Part shown: positions 50,669-61,091 of the stretch, one piece after another
Numbering within the stretch: position 1 is the stretch's first letter
Layout of the letters: each line of letters begins with the position of its first letter
Source of the DNA: Acidobacteriota bacterium
Lineage (GTDB): Bacteria > Acidobacteriota > Blastocatellia > RBC074
DNA length: 64,000 bases
Assembly (NCBI GenBank): GCA_016710075.1
Contig: JADJLO010000003.1
Span: 82,501-146,500, forward strand
Reading direction: 5' to 3'
Translations under genes and position numbers: made by a program
The notes under the pieces: generated by a model
Seen by the model: only the letters and a program-made list of their open reading frames with translations
Told to the model about the DNA's origin: nothing
Databases searched by the model: none

Positions 50669-53472
50669 TCAGAATGAGTACCTCAAGCCGAAATGGAAGT
50701 TGAGGCCGGGAGCATCAATTCCGGATCCATGAACTCTATAATTTCGATCGAGTAAATTCATCAGGCCGACGTTCAATCGGACATTTTCAGAGATCGTCAT
50801 TCCTGCGCGCAGATTTATTGAAGCGAATGCGCCGGTGCTTGTGTAAAGAGGGACTCGTGTATTGTCGTCAAGGATCTTCACGCCATTGATGGTTGACCCG
50901 ACGGGGAGCACGCGGTCGCGGATCTGCGACAGAGTCTCATTTGTCGGTCTGAAAAGATCATCTGCTGAGCCCAAAATACCGTCAGTCCCAGGCGAGATGA
51001 AAGATCTTGCCAGAGTACCCTGAAAGAAATCCGCGATATCGCGCCTTCTCCGGGCAGCGCCGATTCTTTCGTCGGTAATGTCGCCGCCGCTCAAACGCTC
51101 CTGTGATCCGCTGATATTCCCGCTCAATTCTATCCAGTCAATCGGACTTCTGCTTCGTGGTTGAAACCTGAGGGAGATGAAACCCTGTTGTGGCGGCAAA
51201 CGCCTGATGAATCGATTCGGATTGAGTTCGCGCCCGACAAGAAAGCTGTGATTGCCTTCTATTGACAGCCGATCAGTGATAAGCAGCCGTATGGAATTGT
51301 CGATGCCGTAATATTTAGCCTGGCCTTCATTGATAAATGCTTTTACTGCTCGCGGATCGAGTGAAGTCGCCACCCCTGTCATTTTTTGCGCAGCCTGAAC
51401 CGGTGTTTGAGGGATTGGTGTCACGCTGACGTTGGCCAGCATTGCCGGCGCCTGTCCGGCAGGAAAGAGCATGGTCCGCCTGACAATTGGATCCTTCAGC
51501 TCACTGTCGAAAATCTGCGAACGGAGATAGAGCCTCTTCAATCGAATCGTGGCGCCGAATTCGTAGTTGAATAACCGCTCGGCCCTGAGCTCGGATACCT
51601 TTCGACCGGTGGAAGCCACCCCTTCACCATCGCTCAGGCCTGCAAAGGCGCCCGCCGCTGCTGCTGCCTCGGCCGGCACTTCAAATCCAAGGTCGTTCAG
51701 GCCGAGCGCTCCAAGGTCATTGAGATTCGGAGCGCGAAATCCACGGCCATTCAGGAAATGCAGCGTCAGAAACGTGTTGACCTGCAGACTCACCCCTGCG
51801 TTGTATGTCAGGTCATCGAATGTCCGCTTCGTATCGATAACCCCCAGGCTGTTCCCTTGCTGATCCAGATTTCGACCGGCAAAGGTTCTGAAACCCACGC
51901 GGGTGTATCTCAATCCAAGCGTGGCTCGAAGCCTGTTCCTGACAACTTCCAGTGTGTCCTGGGCGAAAATGCCGAAAGTCATGTAGCGGGATCCATTTGG
52001 ATAAAGTGCCCGTTTGACAATGGGAATTTGTGTTTGCGGATCGGTCTCATCGCGATATGCGGCAATGTGTTCATCATAAATCTCCGCACCGAATACAGTG
52101 GCATTTCTGTCGGTGAGATGGGTCGTTGCCTGAATCAGATACCCAAACGAATCAACGCGGCTCTCATCACGGATCGTTCTGTCCGTCGCATTGAGCCCCT
52201 GCCTGATCGATCCGTCCGACTGAGAATTGATCGAAAAAGTCCCGGTCAGCGTGTCGATGAAACCGAGCCCTTGTTTTTCATAACGACCATAAAAGAACTT
52301 CAGGTCTTGCGGTTCGAAATCGGATCGCAGCCTGCCCAACCCACCCCATAAATCCTTGTAGGCACGGACCCTGTCAATCTCGTTCTGCTGATACCTGATA
52401 GTCAGACTTTGATTATCCGCGAACCCTGCGGCAAGCCTGGTGTTGAAGCCGTAATGTCTGAAACCGGTGTCCTGCATCCTGGTGCCATACAGATCACGGA
52501 TAAGATTCTCATCAAGCCCGAAGAACCTTTCAATACGTGCCGGGAATCGTTGCCGCTTCCGGCTCTGAGATCGTTGTGTTTTCGCCAGTTGCCGCCTATC
52601 AGCCACGCCGTTTTCTTTGTGCCGATTGAAATGCTCGCATCGCCGCCGAATGAAGCATCCGCTGTTGCCGCAAAGCTTCCGACTTCGCCCCTGATTGACC
52701 TCCGGTCTGTGTCGCTGAATTTCGGTGTGTTGCTGATCACCTGGATTGCGCCGCCAAGAGCATCGCTGCCATATTGAGTGCTGGCCGGACCAAGCATAGC
52801 CTCGACTCTCTGCACCTGCGATGGCTCGATATATGCCAGATACTGATTCGGCCCTGATCTGAAGGTCGAGTTGTTGAACCGAACCCCGTCAATCAGATTA
52901 AGCACCTGATAGCCTGTCAGTCCACGCAGGAAGGGCGATGACTGACCGTAGGTGCTTTGCTGTACCATGATTCCCGTACTGCGATCGAGCGCATTGCCGA
53001 TTGTCGGTAATGGTCCTGATTGAAGCTCCTCCGCGCCGCGGATACTGACAATGGCGGAGATTAGAGAAGTATCCGCAACTGAACCTCGTTGCGCCGTGAC
53101 TGTGATTTCATTCCGCAATGGGGATAGCCCCAGTTCTATTGACCATGTTCCAGGCTTCGGAGTGGAAAAATCGATAATTTCCTCCCGCCCCTGGAAATTA
53201 TCCGCCTCGATCTTCAATACATATAAACCCTTGTTCCGGCGACGAATCGTAAAGGCTCCGCTACTGTCGGTGACAACCGCCTCCAGTATTGTTCCTGCGG
53301 GGCTCTGAACGTATAGCCTTGCTGATGCTATCGGCGACCCGCTCTCACTGACAACTACTCCTTTGATGTCATTTGACTGGCCTGAAATATCAGGAGTCGT
53401 CAGTAGAGATAAGATCAACCAGATCGCCGCGGATATTAAGAAACCGAAGCGCTTGCTCAATAACGGGTGCAT
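50669..53472 (-). CDS. TonB-dependent outer-membrane receptor with regulatory-like N-terminal domain (frameshifted)
   Basis: Frames 53472-52402 and 52606-50669 give about 930 residues. Signal peptide to about DISGQS. Residues 33-115 are a carboxypeptidase-regulatory-like beta domain (IKGVVVSESGSPIASARL). The plug follows, with GIMVQQSTYGQSSPFLRGLTG, NLIDGVRF and RVEAMLGPASTQYGSDALGG. The beta-barrel ends in the OMP signature FGLRYSF. Frame is lost near 52500. It imports a siderophore, peptide or glycan. The downstream membrane protein and acylase hint at an acylated or peptide ligand. Confidence 0.9.
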
Positions 53473-53739
53473 TCCAGGACTCCCTTGATTTTTGAATAAT
53501 TCGTTCGGATTGGTCTCAAAGAATTGACCTGATTTCCTGAAAAATCAACCTGTGACGTCAGGCATAACCGTAATTTCCCGACTAAAGCTGCTTACCCTTT
53601 CCGGAACTCAAACCCGGCAAAATATGAGCACTCAGGGATTACTTGCAAGATGAGCATCCAACCCTTACTCTACATAGTTTTACGGCATCAGCCAGAAGCC
53701 TTTAAAAGTGAATTGAAAGCGAGTAATTGACCAGTATCA

Positions 53740-54699
53740 ATGAATAGGATCAAGGTTTGTTATCACGGGAACTGTTTTGACGGCGTCTCATCCGCAGCGG
53801 TCTTTTCGCGGTTTTACCGGGAAAAGATCCATCCGGGCTGGGAATTCAACTATCAACCGATGATGCATCGGGCGGGTGCTTTGTTTGATGAAGGCGTGTT
53901 CGATGGAGATGAAAATGCCATTGTCGATTTCAAATACAGCAATTCGCCGAGGCTCACCTGGTGGTTCGATCATCACAAGAGCGCATTTCTGACGGCTGAA
54001 GATGAAGCCCATTTCAGGGCCGACACGGGCGGCAGGAAGTTTCTGGATGCCGGATATAAATCCTGTACGAAATTTATCGCGGATGTAGCGCAGAGCCGGT
54101 TCGGATTCAATGCCGAGCCCATAAGCGAGTTGATTTACTGGGCGAATATCATCGACGGCGCACTTTATGAATCGGCTGCCGAACCGGTCGAGATGAAGGC
54201 CGCTGCGCTTAAACTGGCGCTGGTCATCGAAGCCGACCGCGATCAACAACTGATCGAGAGAATCATCCTCGATCTGCAGGATAAAACCTTGTCCGAGGTC
54301 GCCGGCTCGGACTATCTGCTTGAGCGCATCGAGCCTCTTTATGAGAGGCATTTAAAAGCGATTGAGATCATCAGGGAGTCGTCCAGAGTGGACGATCGTG
54401 TCGTATTTTTCGATGTCGCCGGGAAGGATATGGAAGGGTACAGCAAGTTCATTCCGTATTACCTTTTCCCGGATGTGACATACAGCGTCAGTGTCAGCCA
54501 GTCGTCTTTCAGATCGAAGATCTCTGTCGGGTCGAATCCATGGGCGCCGCGCAAGCGGACACACGACCTGGCTGCCATCTGTGAAAGACATGGCGGAGGC
54601 GGGCATGCGGTGGTTGCGGCAATCTCACTCGCTCCGGAAGAGCTGGAAAAGGCCCGCCACATTGCCGATGACATCGTGACGGAGCTTCAGGGCGACTAG
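53740..54699 (+). CDS. DHH-superfamily phosphoesterase
   Basis: 319 residues. The DHH motif is clear (WWFDHHKS, Asp77-His78-His79) and the C-terminal DHHA1-like GGGGHAVVAA is present. The N-terminal aspartate motif seen in many DHH proteins as D-x-D-G reads HGNCFDGVSSAA, keeping only one Asp. The family includes nanoRNases, cyclic-di-AMP phosphodiesterases and exopolyphosphatases; which applies is unknown. It starts a short plus-strand run with queF 33 bp downstream. Confidence 0.82.
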   Translation: MNRIKVCYHGNCFDGVSSAAVFSRFYREKIHPGWEFNYQPMMHRAGALFDEGVFDGDENAIVDFKYSNSPRLTWWFDHHKSAFLTAEDEAHFRADTGGRKFLDAGYKSCTKFIADVAQSRFGFNAEPISELIYWANIIDGALYESAAEPVEMKAAALKLALVIEADRDQQLIERIILDLQDKTLSEVAGSDYLLERIEPLYERHLKAIEIIRESSRVDDRVVFFDVAGKDMEGYSKFIPYYLFPDVTYSVSVSQSSFRSKISVGSNPWAPRKRTHDLAAICERHGGGGHAVVAAISLAPEELEKARHIADDIVTELQGD

Positions 54700-54731
54700 T
54701 TATGGAGCCTCCGGCTCGGGAGAATAGATAA

Positions 54732-55187
54732 GTGACAAATAAGAAGAAGAAACAGAAACCACCGGTGCGCGAAATCACGCCGGAGGCCGGTCTTGTATTG
54801 ACGCCGACGCCGGCCGGCGAGATGAATCTCTACCCGCTGGATACCTTCGAATATGAATATCCCGGTCACAGGATTGAGATCAACTTCACCTCTAATGAAT
54901 TCACGGCGATCTGTCCATTCTCGGACTTCCCCGATTTCGCAACGCTGCACCTGACTTATGTGCCGAACCGGCGTTGCATTGAGTTGAAATCGCTCAAGCT
55001 CTATATTAATTCCTTCAGGGACGTGAAGATCTTCCACGAGCACGTGGTTAACAGGATACTCGACGATTTCGTCGCCGCGTGCGACCCGCTTGAATTCCGG
55101 ATCGAGGGCGATTTCAACGTCCGAGGCAACATCAAGACGGTGATCCGCGCCTCATACATCAGGTCTCAAAAGAAAAAGTCGAAATAA
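54732..55187 (+). CDS. queF: preQ0 reductase QueF (7-cyano-7-deazaguanine reductase)
   Basis: 151 residues from GTG 54732, length of the short unimodular QueF. Catalytic Cys61 is in TAICPFSDFPDFA with Asp68. The family motif E-x-K-S-x-K-x-Y is E84-L-K-S-L-K-L-Y91, and HEHVVN supplies the glutamate that binds substrate. It reduces preQ0 to preQ1 with NADPH in queuosine synthesis. Lysine-rich ends are ordinary for the family. Confidence 0.93.
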   Translation: MTNKKKKQKPPVREITPEAGLVLTPTPAGEMNLYPLDTFEYEYPGHRIEINFTSNEFTAICPFSDFPDFATLHLTYVPNRRCIELKSLKLYINSFRDVKIFHEHVVNRILDDFVAACDPLEFRIEGDFNVRGNIKTVIRASYIRSQKKKSK

Positions 55188-55265
55188 GGCCGGGCCGGAA
55201 CAAGCTCGAAATCTAATTCGTAAGAATATTCGAAAGTCAAAACACACCAATTCCGGAGGTTCAAA

Positions 55266-56009
55266 ATGTATTGCCCAAGATGCTCCATCAAGGCAGATGA
55301 AGGTCAGCGTTTCTGTCGTGGTTGCGGAATGAATCTGGGAATCATACTTGACTCGATCGAGGGCAAGCAGAAAGGGCCGCTGGATTTCGAGACGCTCAAG
55401 CGGGATCTGCGTGAGCTTGGCTCGAACCTGCGCACCGGGTTTGAAGAAGCAGGAGTGACTATCAAAAGGACGCACAGGCTCGGGCAGAATCCTGCCCCGC
55501 AGAATCAGCCGGGCCAGGCTCTGGCTCCTGACTTTTCAAAGGAGTTCAACAAGGCGCTCAAGAAGGTCAAGGCCGCTCACGATCGCAAATACAGCTTCCA
55601 GCAGGCGACGCTCAAGGTATTGAGCGGAGGCGGGATATTGACTGCCTGGTACTATATTCTCAATGCAGCGTCCCGATCCGGCTTTTTCAACAGTATCGAA
55701 CAGATTATTCAAAAGAATACCGGCGAACAGATCATAGGAATCGAGCCTGTTTTGAGGCTGATGTGGCTTTTCGCCCTGATTCCAATTGCCGCCGGCGTAG
55801 GGCATCTGATTAACGGGGTCTTCTTTGCGCCGAAAAAGATCGAGGAGACTGCGGAACCTGCTCCAATGCCAGGCCAGTTCTATGGTTATTCCAGCCCTGT
55901 ATTCTCTTCCCCGATGGCAACTCCTACATCGACCAATGAATTGCCGGGTGAGTCGACCACTGCCAAGCCACAGCAGAGCATAGTTGAAGACGAGACTTTA
56001 AGGTTTTGA
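55266..56009 (+). CDS. Zinc-ribbon membrane protein
   Basis: 247 residues. N-terminal zinc ribbon: Cys3, Cys6, Cys17 and Cys20 in CPRC...CRGC. A charged, probably helical middle follows (SKEFNKALKKVKAAH). Two hydrophobic segments are seen near residues 118-132 and 160-185. The proline/serine-rich tail ends VEDETLRF, a tail type I have seen in Acidobacteriota. It overlaps the 3' end of ribBA by 12 bp in convergent orientation. Function unknown. Confidence 0.75.
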   Translation: MYCPRCSIKADEGQRFCRGCGMNLGIILDSIEGKQKGPLDFETLKRDLRELGSNLRTGFEEAGVTIKRTHRLGQNPAPQNQPGQALAPDFSKEFNKALKKVKAAHDRKYSFQQATLKVLSGGGILTAWYYILNAASRSGFFNSIEQIIQKNTGEQIIGIEPVLRLMWLFALIPIAAGVGHLINGVFFAPKKIEETAEPAPMPGQFYGYSSPVFSSPMATPTSTNELPGESTTAKPQQSIVEDETLRF

Positions 56010-57155
56010 TTCGGCTTTGGCCGTCAACGGCAGACACGCCGTGATCTCCAGATCGAACCCTTCCAGGGCGTGCAATTTCGGCGGGCGGTTTGAAAGCAGG
56101 CGTAGTTTTCTGACTCCGAGTTCGTGCAGGATCTGGGCGCCGGTGCCGTAATCTCTGACATCACGCATCGGATCTCGCTTTAACGCGGGTTTTACCGCTG
56201 ATCCTGATCCCTCATCGACTTCCTGATAGCTCCTCAATTGATCAGCCAGCCCGACTCCACGCATCTCCTGTTTAAGATAAAGGATGATCCCTCGTCCTTC
56301 TTTGCTGATGAGGTTCATGGCTATTCTGAGCTGTTCGCCGTGGTCATCCCGCCGGCTGCCGAATACGTCGCTCAGGACTGATTGTGTGTGGACGCGAACC
56401 AGAACCGGATCATCCGGTGAAATCTCCCCCATAACCATCGCCAGATGAACCTCGCCGTTGAGCATGTTCTCGAATGCGATAGCCCGATAAGCGCCGTTTG
56501 TTGTGGGGACAGTCGCCTCGCCCGCGCGCCGGATGCAGATTTCATTGGTGATGCGGTAACGAATCAGGCCGGCGACCGAGATGATCTTCAGACCGTGTTT
56601 GGCTGCGAAGAGTTCAAGATGGCCCATCCGGGCCATGGTTCCGTCGTCATTCATTATCTCGCAGATGACACCGGCAGGGGTGAGTCCGGCAAGCCTTGCC
56701 AGATCGACGCTGGCTTCGGTCTGACCCGGCCTCATCAGCACGCCGCCTCTTCTGGCCCTCAAGGGGAAGACGTGGCCCGGTCTGACAAGATCTTTCGATT
56801 TCGATTGAGGGTTGACTGCCGTGAGGATGGTTCTTGCACGATCCGCCGCGGAGATTCCGGTTGTCACCCCGGTGCGTGCCTCGATCGAGACTGTGAATGC
56901 GGTGCCGAATCCGGAACCATTCTCCCGCTCAGATACCTGTAGCGGCAGGTTCAGCTCGTCACATCGATCCTCGGTCATCGGCAGACAGATCAATCCTCGG
57001 CCCTCGCGCGCCATGAAATTGATAATCTCTGGAGTCACCTTTTCGGCCGCACAGGCCAGGTCGCCTTCATTTTCGCGGTCTTCATCGTCGACGATGATGA
57101 CCATGCGGCCCTCGCGAAAATCCTCGATTGCTTGCTCAATGGTCGCTAATGGCAT
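55998..57155 (-). CDS. ribB: RibBA-type protein with active DHBP synthase and degenerate GTP cyclohydrolase II half
   Basis: 385 residues. The first 200 are a full 3,4-dihydroxy-2-butanone-4-phosphate synthase, with VDDEDRENEGDL, GRGLICLP, RPGHVFPLRAR and GLTPAGVICEIMNDDG. The second half has the GTP cyclohydrolase II fold, but its three zinc cysteines are gone: the usual C-x10-C-x-C is S-x10-D-x-H in VLSDVFGSRRDDHGEQL. Such degenerate halves occur in RibBX-type proteins that keep only RibB activity. True RibA must then be elsewhere. It starts 11 bp after ribE stops and both run on the minus strand. Confidence 0.88.
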   Translation of the reverse strand: MPLATIEQAIEDFREGRMVIIVDDEDRENEGDLACAAEKVTPEIINFMAREGRGLICLPMTEDRCDELNLPLQVSERENGSGFGTAFTVSIEARTGVTTGISAADRARTILTAVNPQSKSKDLVRPGHVFPLRARRGGVLMRPGQTEASVDLARLAGLTPAGVICEIMNDDGTMARMGHLELFAAKHGLKIISVAGLIRYRITNEICIRRAGEATVPTTNGAYRAIAFENMLNGEVHLAMVMGEISPDDPVLVRVHTQSVLSDVFGSRRDDHGEQLRIAMNLISKEGRGIILYLKQEMRGVGLADQLRSYQEVDEGSGSAVKPALKRDPMRDVRDYGTGAQILHELGVRKLRLLSNRPPKLHALEGFDLEITACLPLTAKAESKP

Positions 57156-57166
57156 TTAAGACTCTC

Positions 57167-57811
57167 TCAATAACCCATTTCCGTGAGCCCCTCGATCGTC
57201 AGCTTCCGCCCGGATTCCGACGTGTGAGCCTGCATCATTCTCTCGACATATTTTGCTATGACATCGACCTCGAGGTTGACTGCCGCCCCGCGATCGAGCG
57301 AGCCCAGGTTGGTCATCTTCCAGGTATGAGGAATGATGGCGATCTCAAAATAGTCATCTCCCAGTGATGCCACCGTCAGGCTGATTCCATCAACGGCGAT
57401 CGAGCCTTTCTCAACAATATATCGTCCCAGATCTTTCGGGAATCTCACCCGCACGACCCATCCCTCACCTGAAGGTCTCGCTTCGACGAATTCTCCGATG
57501 CCGTCAACGTGGCCCTGCACGATGTGGCCGCCCAGTCTCGACGCCGGCGTCAGCGGCCGTTCGAGATTCACCCTTGTCCCGATTCGCATTTGTTTGAGGC
57601 TGGTTCGCCGCAACGTTTCTTCAGACACATCGGCTGCAAACCAGTCGGGCCCCTGATCCACCACGGTCAGGCATACACCGTTGACGGCGATGCTGTCACC
57701 GAGCCTGGCGTCAGACAGTATCGTCCCGGCAGTCACTTCAACCCTCGCCCCTTTGGGCGAACTGGTCATTCTGCGAATCGTGCCGAGTTCTTCGATAATT
57801 CCAGTAAACAT
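57167..57811 (-). CDS. ribE: Riboflavin synthase alpha chain
   Basis: 214 residues. Two repeated lumazine-synthase-like barrels: MFTGIIEELG opens the first, with GDSIAVNGVCLTV, and the second has GHIVQGHVDGIGE and GSIAVDGISLTVA. It dismutates two lumazines into riboflavin. It precedes ribBA in the same operon. An inverted repeat with GAATGGA heptads lies upstream. Confidence 0.95.
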   Translation of the reverse strand: MFTGIIEELGTIRRMTSSPKGARVEVTAGTILSDARLGDSIAVNGVCLTVVDQGPDWFAADVSEETLRRTSLKQMRIGTRVNLERPLTPASRLGGHIVQGHVDGIGEFVEARPSGEGWVVRVRFPKDLGRYIVEKGSIAVDGISLTVASLGDDYFEIAIIPHTWKMTNLGSLDRGAAVNLEVDVIAKYVERMMQAHTSESGRKLTIEGLTEMGY

Positions 57812-57823
57812 AAGTGATAAAAA

Positions 57824-58040
57824 CAGATTACGAAACAGACGAATCAGGAATTCAGAATTCAGAATGGAGAATGGAGAATGCAGAATCGAGAATGCAGAAT
57901 TGTTAGAATGACCAGGAAAACTCAGTGACTTAAACAGCTGATTTAATCCCTGGTGAATTCAGCATTCTGCATTCTGCATTCTCCATTCTGCATCACATTC
58001 TCCATCTCCATTCTCCATTCTGAATTCCTGTTCGTAATCT
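57824..58040. repeat. Family A copy A5 nesting GAATGGA heptads
   Basis: Outer arms GATTACGAAACAGACG and CTGTTCGTAATC (57824 to 58040) enclose GAATTCAGAATGG, GGAGAATGCAGAAT-type heptads (57845-57900) and their complements (57958-58030). Loop about 55 bp. It fills the gap between ribE and cmk. Confidence 0.88.
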
Positions 58041-58043
58041 CTC

Positions 58044-58741
58044 CTACTTTGATTCCACGATTTTCATAATTTGATCTACAACCTCATCGATGGTCATGCC
58101 GGATGAATCGATGTAGACGGCGTCTGAAGCCTGGATCAGAGGAGAATCGGCGCGGGTTTTGTCCCTTTCGTCGCGGTCCTCGATTTCGGACTTCATCTGG
58201 TCGAATGAACCAAGAGCTATGCCGCGCGACTGATCTTCAAGGTAGCGTCGTTCGGCGCGGGCATCGGAAGTCGCATCCAGATAAATTTTGACCTCGGCAT
58301 TCGGGAAGACGCGGGTTCCGATATCACGGCCCTCCATGACGACGCAGCCTTCGGCCGCGATGGTTTGTTGTCGGGCAACCAGGGCCCGGCGGACGGCCGG
58401 GATGGATGAGACCATCGAAGCAGCCCGGCTGACTTCCGGTATGACAATTTTTCGGTTATGTCCTCGCCGTCAATCATAATCCGCATGGAATCGACGGTGC
58501 CGCGAAGCTCGATCCCGGATTCTTCAGCCAGCCGGCCGATTCGATCGCGATCTTCCAATGAAATGCCTTCTTTCAGGCACTTCCAGGCGACCGCACGGTA
58601 CATCGCACCTGTATTGATAAAGAGATAGCCCAGTTTACGCGCAACTGTCCGCGCTACTGTGCTCTTTCCTGCGCCTGCAGGCCCGTCAATTGCAATGATC
58701 AGTCTCCGATCGGTCAATGTCGTGTCTGCTCCTGATATCAT
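58044..58741 (-). CDS. cmk: Cytidylate kinase (frameshifted)
   Basis: Frames 58741-58217 and 58415-58044 reconstruct a complete CMP kinase of about 233 residues. P-loop GPAGAGKST (residues 20-28), YLFINTGAMYRAVA, then after the frame break near 58433 PEVSRAASMVSSIPAVRRAL, VMEGRDIGTRVFP and KIYLDATSDARAERR. The break is mended by one C in the CC near 58433. The gene is normally essential, so the break is probably in the data. Its ATG follows the threonine aldolase stop directly (TAAATG). Confidence 0.92.
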
Positions 58742-59776
58742 TTATTTAAGAAGATCATTGATCTGGTTCAAAGTCCGTTCGATCATCCCACTATCGACAT
58801 TGTAATGAGTGACCATGCGCATTTCACGGGTATTTATGCCGTTCGCCAGAACACCTTTTGATTTAAGTTCAGAAGCGAACTCAGCAGTCGAAAGGCCGGT
58901 TCCCGAGATGTCAAAAATGACGATATTCGTCTGAACGGTTTCGGGGTCAATGCTGATGCCGCGCATTCCCGCCAGACCAAGACCGAGTCTTCGGGCATTT
59001 GCGTGATCCTCGCGCAGCAGTTCGGGAGATTCTTCCAGTGCGATGAGCCCGGCGGCTGCAAGAATACCCACCTGACGCATCCCGCCGCCCAGACGCTTCC
59101 GCCAGTTCCTCGCTTCGTTGATGAAGTCTTTACTGCCGACAATCATCGATCCGACCGGCGCTCCAAGCCCTTTTGACAGGCAGAACATGACCGAATCAAA
59201 GGGCCTTGCGATTTGAGCCACAGTCGTGCCCAGCGAGATTGCGGCGTTGAAGATGCGCGCACCGTCGAGATGAACGGGAAGCCCGACTTCGTGCGCTCCC
59301 CGGCAGATCTCTTCTGCCGTGGCCAGAGGCATAACCGAGCCTCCCGCCATGTTGTGAGTATTCTCGAGCGCGATCATCGAGGTAGGCGTTACATAATACG
59401 CAGCCTGATGATGGATCGCAGCGCGGACGCTCTCCCAGTCGAGAAGTCCGTTGGAACCGCGAACCGTGCGGAAAGTGACACCGGAAATTACCGCCGAAGC
59501 TCCCATCTCGTAATTGAAGATGTGGCTTCGCTCTTCCAGGATGACTTCTGTCCCCGGTCGCGTATGCAGCTTCACGCTGATCTGATTGCCCATCGTGCCC
59601 GAGGGCACGAACAGGGCGGCCTCCTTGCCGAATATCTCGGCCGCTCGTTCCTGCAGGCGGTTGACCGTCGGGTCTTCAAGATAAACATCGTCACCAACTT
59701 CCGCCTCGGCCATTGCTCGCCTCATCGCTTGAGTCGGTTTCGTAACTGTGTCGCTTCTTAAATCTATCAGGTTCAT
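58742..59776 (-). CDS. ltaE: Low-specificity L-threonine aldolase
   Basis: 344 residues. PLP fold type I enzyme: DLRSDTVTKPT N-terminus, GTMGNQIS, HLDGARIFNA with the PLP-binding Asp, and CLSKGLGAPVGS with the Schiff-base Lys. It cleaves L-threonine or allo-threonine to glycine and acetaldehyde. It is coupled to cmk by TAAATG. Confidence 0.92.
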   Translation of the reverse strand: MNLIDLRSDTVTKPTQAMRRAMAEAEVGDDVYLEDPTVNRLQERAAEIFGKEAALFVPSGTMGNQISVKLHTRPGTEVILEERSHIFNYEMGASAVISGVTFRTVRGSNGLLDWESVRAAIHHQAAYYVTPTSMIALENTHNMAGGSVMPLATAEEICRGAHEVGLPVHLDGARIFNAAISLGTTVAQIARPFDSVMFCLSKGLGAPVGSMIVGSKDFINEARNWRKRLGGGMRQVGILAAAGLIALEESPELLREDHANARRLGLGLAGMRGISIDPETVQTNIVIFDISGTGLSTAEFASELKSKGVLANGINTREMRMVTHYNVDSGMIERTLNQINDLLK

Positions 59777-59864
59777 ATTTTCAAAGGTGAAAGAAATTAT
59801 CTGGATAGAACTCGTGATGCCAATGTTTCAATTGCTTTTTACTATACTTATAAATTCAACACGT

Positions 59865-61010
59865 TCAAACGAATGCCGCGAAGACCTCATTGGCCAGCAC
59901 TTTGCCTTTGCGGGTAATCGCCATACGGTCTGCATTTATCTCAATCAGTCCGGCATCAAGCAACCGCTCTAGTTCATCCCGGTATCTTTGGCGGACATCC
60001 ACGCCAAACCTGGTCAGATGCTGCTTCAGATCCACGCCGTTTTTAAGCCGCAGATTGAGGAATACAGATGCGCTCTGCCTGTCATCGTCATCGAGTTGGA
60101 TGCGTTCGGCGACTGGTGATTCTTCGCGTTCAACCTTCTCAAGGTATTCATGAATATTACGGGTATTGGACCACCGCGATAAACCGTCATAACCCGCGGC
60201 CGAGACACCGAATGCCTGGTAAGGAGCTCCTGCCCAGTATTTCAGATTGTGGCGCGAGTAACGGCCGGGTCGCCCCCAGTTTGAAATCTCGTAATGATCG
60301 AATCCATGCTTTTCAGCCTCATCCATCAATTCAAAATACATCTCAACGGCTTTTTCGTCGTCAATGGCGCGCAACTCTCCGCGTTCGATCCTGTGGTGTA
60401 AAGGAGCGTCTTTATAAAGTTCCAGCAGATAGACAGAGATGTGATCGGGCTCTAGTGCGAACGACTCCTCAAGGTTTCGAGACCAGGTCTCAACTTTTTG
60501 TTCCGGGAGCCCGGCAATCAGATCGATGCTGATATTGTCGAATCCGGCTGATCGGGCCATGCCGACCGCTTCACGGGCCTCAGCCGCCGAATGCGTTCGT
60601 CCGATCATCTGCAACTCACCGTCATCGAAGGACTGAACTCCAAAGCTCAGCCGGTTGACGCCGATATCGAGCAGCCGCTCAAGGTATTCCTGCGAAACCG
60701 ATCCCGGATTTGCTTCGGCTGTTACCTCGGTATCGCCGGCTATATCGAAATGCAGCCGGCAGGCTTCGATGATGGATTTCAGCTGCTCGATCGACAGCGT
60801 CGTTGGGGTGCCCCCGCCGAAATAGATGGTGTCTGCAGGGATCTTTTCAGCGTCTGATTTGCCTCCGCCGGCATCGGAGATCTCCTTCGTCATGGCTGCC
60901 ACATACCTTCGCGCAAGCTCCGACTCATAGCCGCCAGTAGCAAAATTGCAGTAGTGGCAGCGAGTCGCGCAGAATGGTATGTGCAGATAGATGCCCGCCG
61001 GTTCGTTCAT
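59865..61010 (-). CDS. hemW: Radical SAM heme chaperone HemW
   Basis: 381 residues. Radical SAM cluster Cys14, Cys18, Cys21 in CATRCHYCNF, then TIYFGGGTPT, VNRLSFGVQSFDD, DLIAGLPEQ and HYEISNW. The HemN C-terminal domain is present. It belongs to the HemW branch rather than HemN oxidase, because the N-terminal cysteine beyond the three (HemN has C-x3-C-x2-C-x-C) is Phe-Ala. HemW delivers heme to cytochromes. Confidence 0.92.
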   Translation of the reverse strand: MNEPAGIYLHIPFCATRCHYCNFATGGYESELARRYVAAMTKEISDAGGGKSDAEKIPADTIYFGGGTPTTLSIEQLKSIIEACRLHFDIAGDTEVTAEANPGSVSQEYLERLLDIGVNRLSFGVQSFDDGELQMIGRTHSAAEAREAVGMARSAGFDNISIDLIAGLPEQKVETWSRNLEESFALEPDHISVYLLELYKDAPLHHRIERGELRAIDDEKAVEMYFELMDEAEKHGFDHYEISNWGRPGRYSRHNLKYWAGAPYQAFGVSAAGYDGLSRWSNTRNIHEYLEKVEREESPVAERIQLDDDDRQSASVFLNLRLKNGVDLKQHLTRFGVDVRQRYRDELERLLDAGLIEINADRMAITRKGKVLANEVFAAFV

Positions 61011-61091
61011 AAAGACGCCCAGTATAGCATCCGACTTTCAGGACTGGCGAATGAATCTGCTGCCTGATGGTCTGGCCGGCTGATAGAGTAC

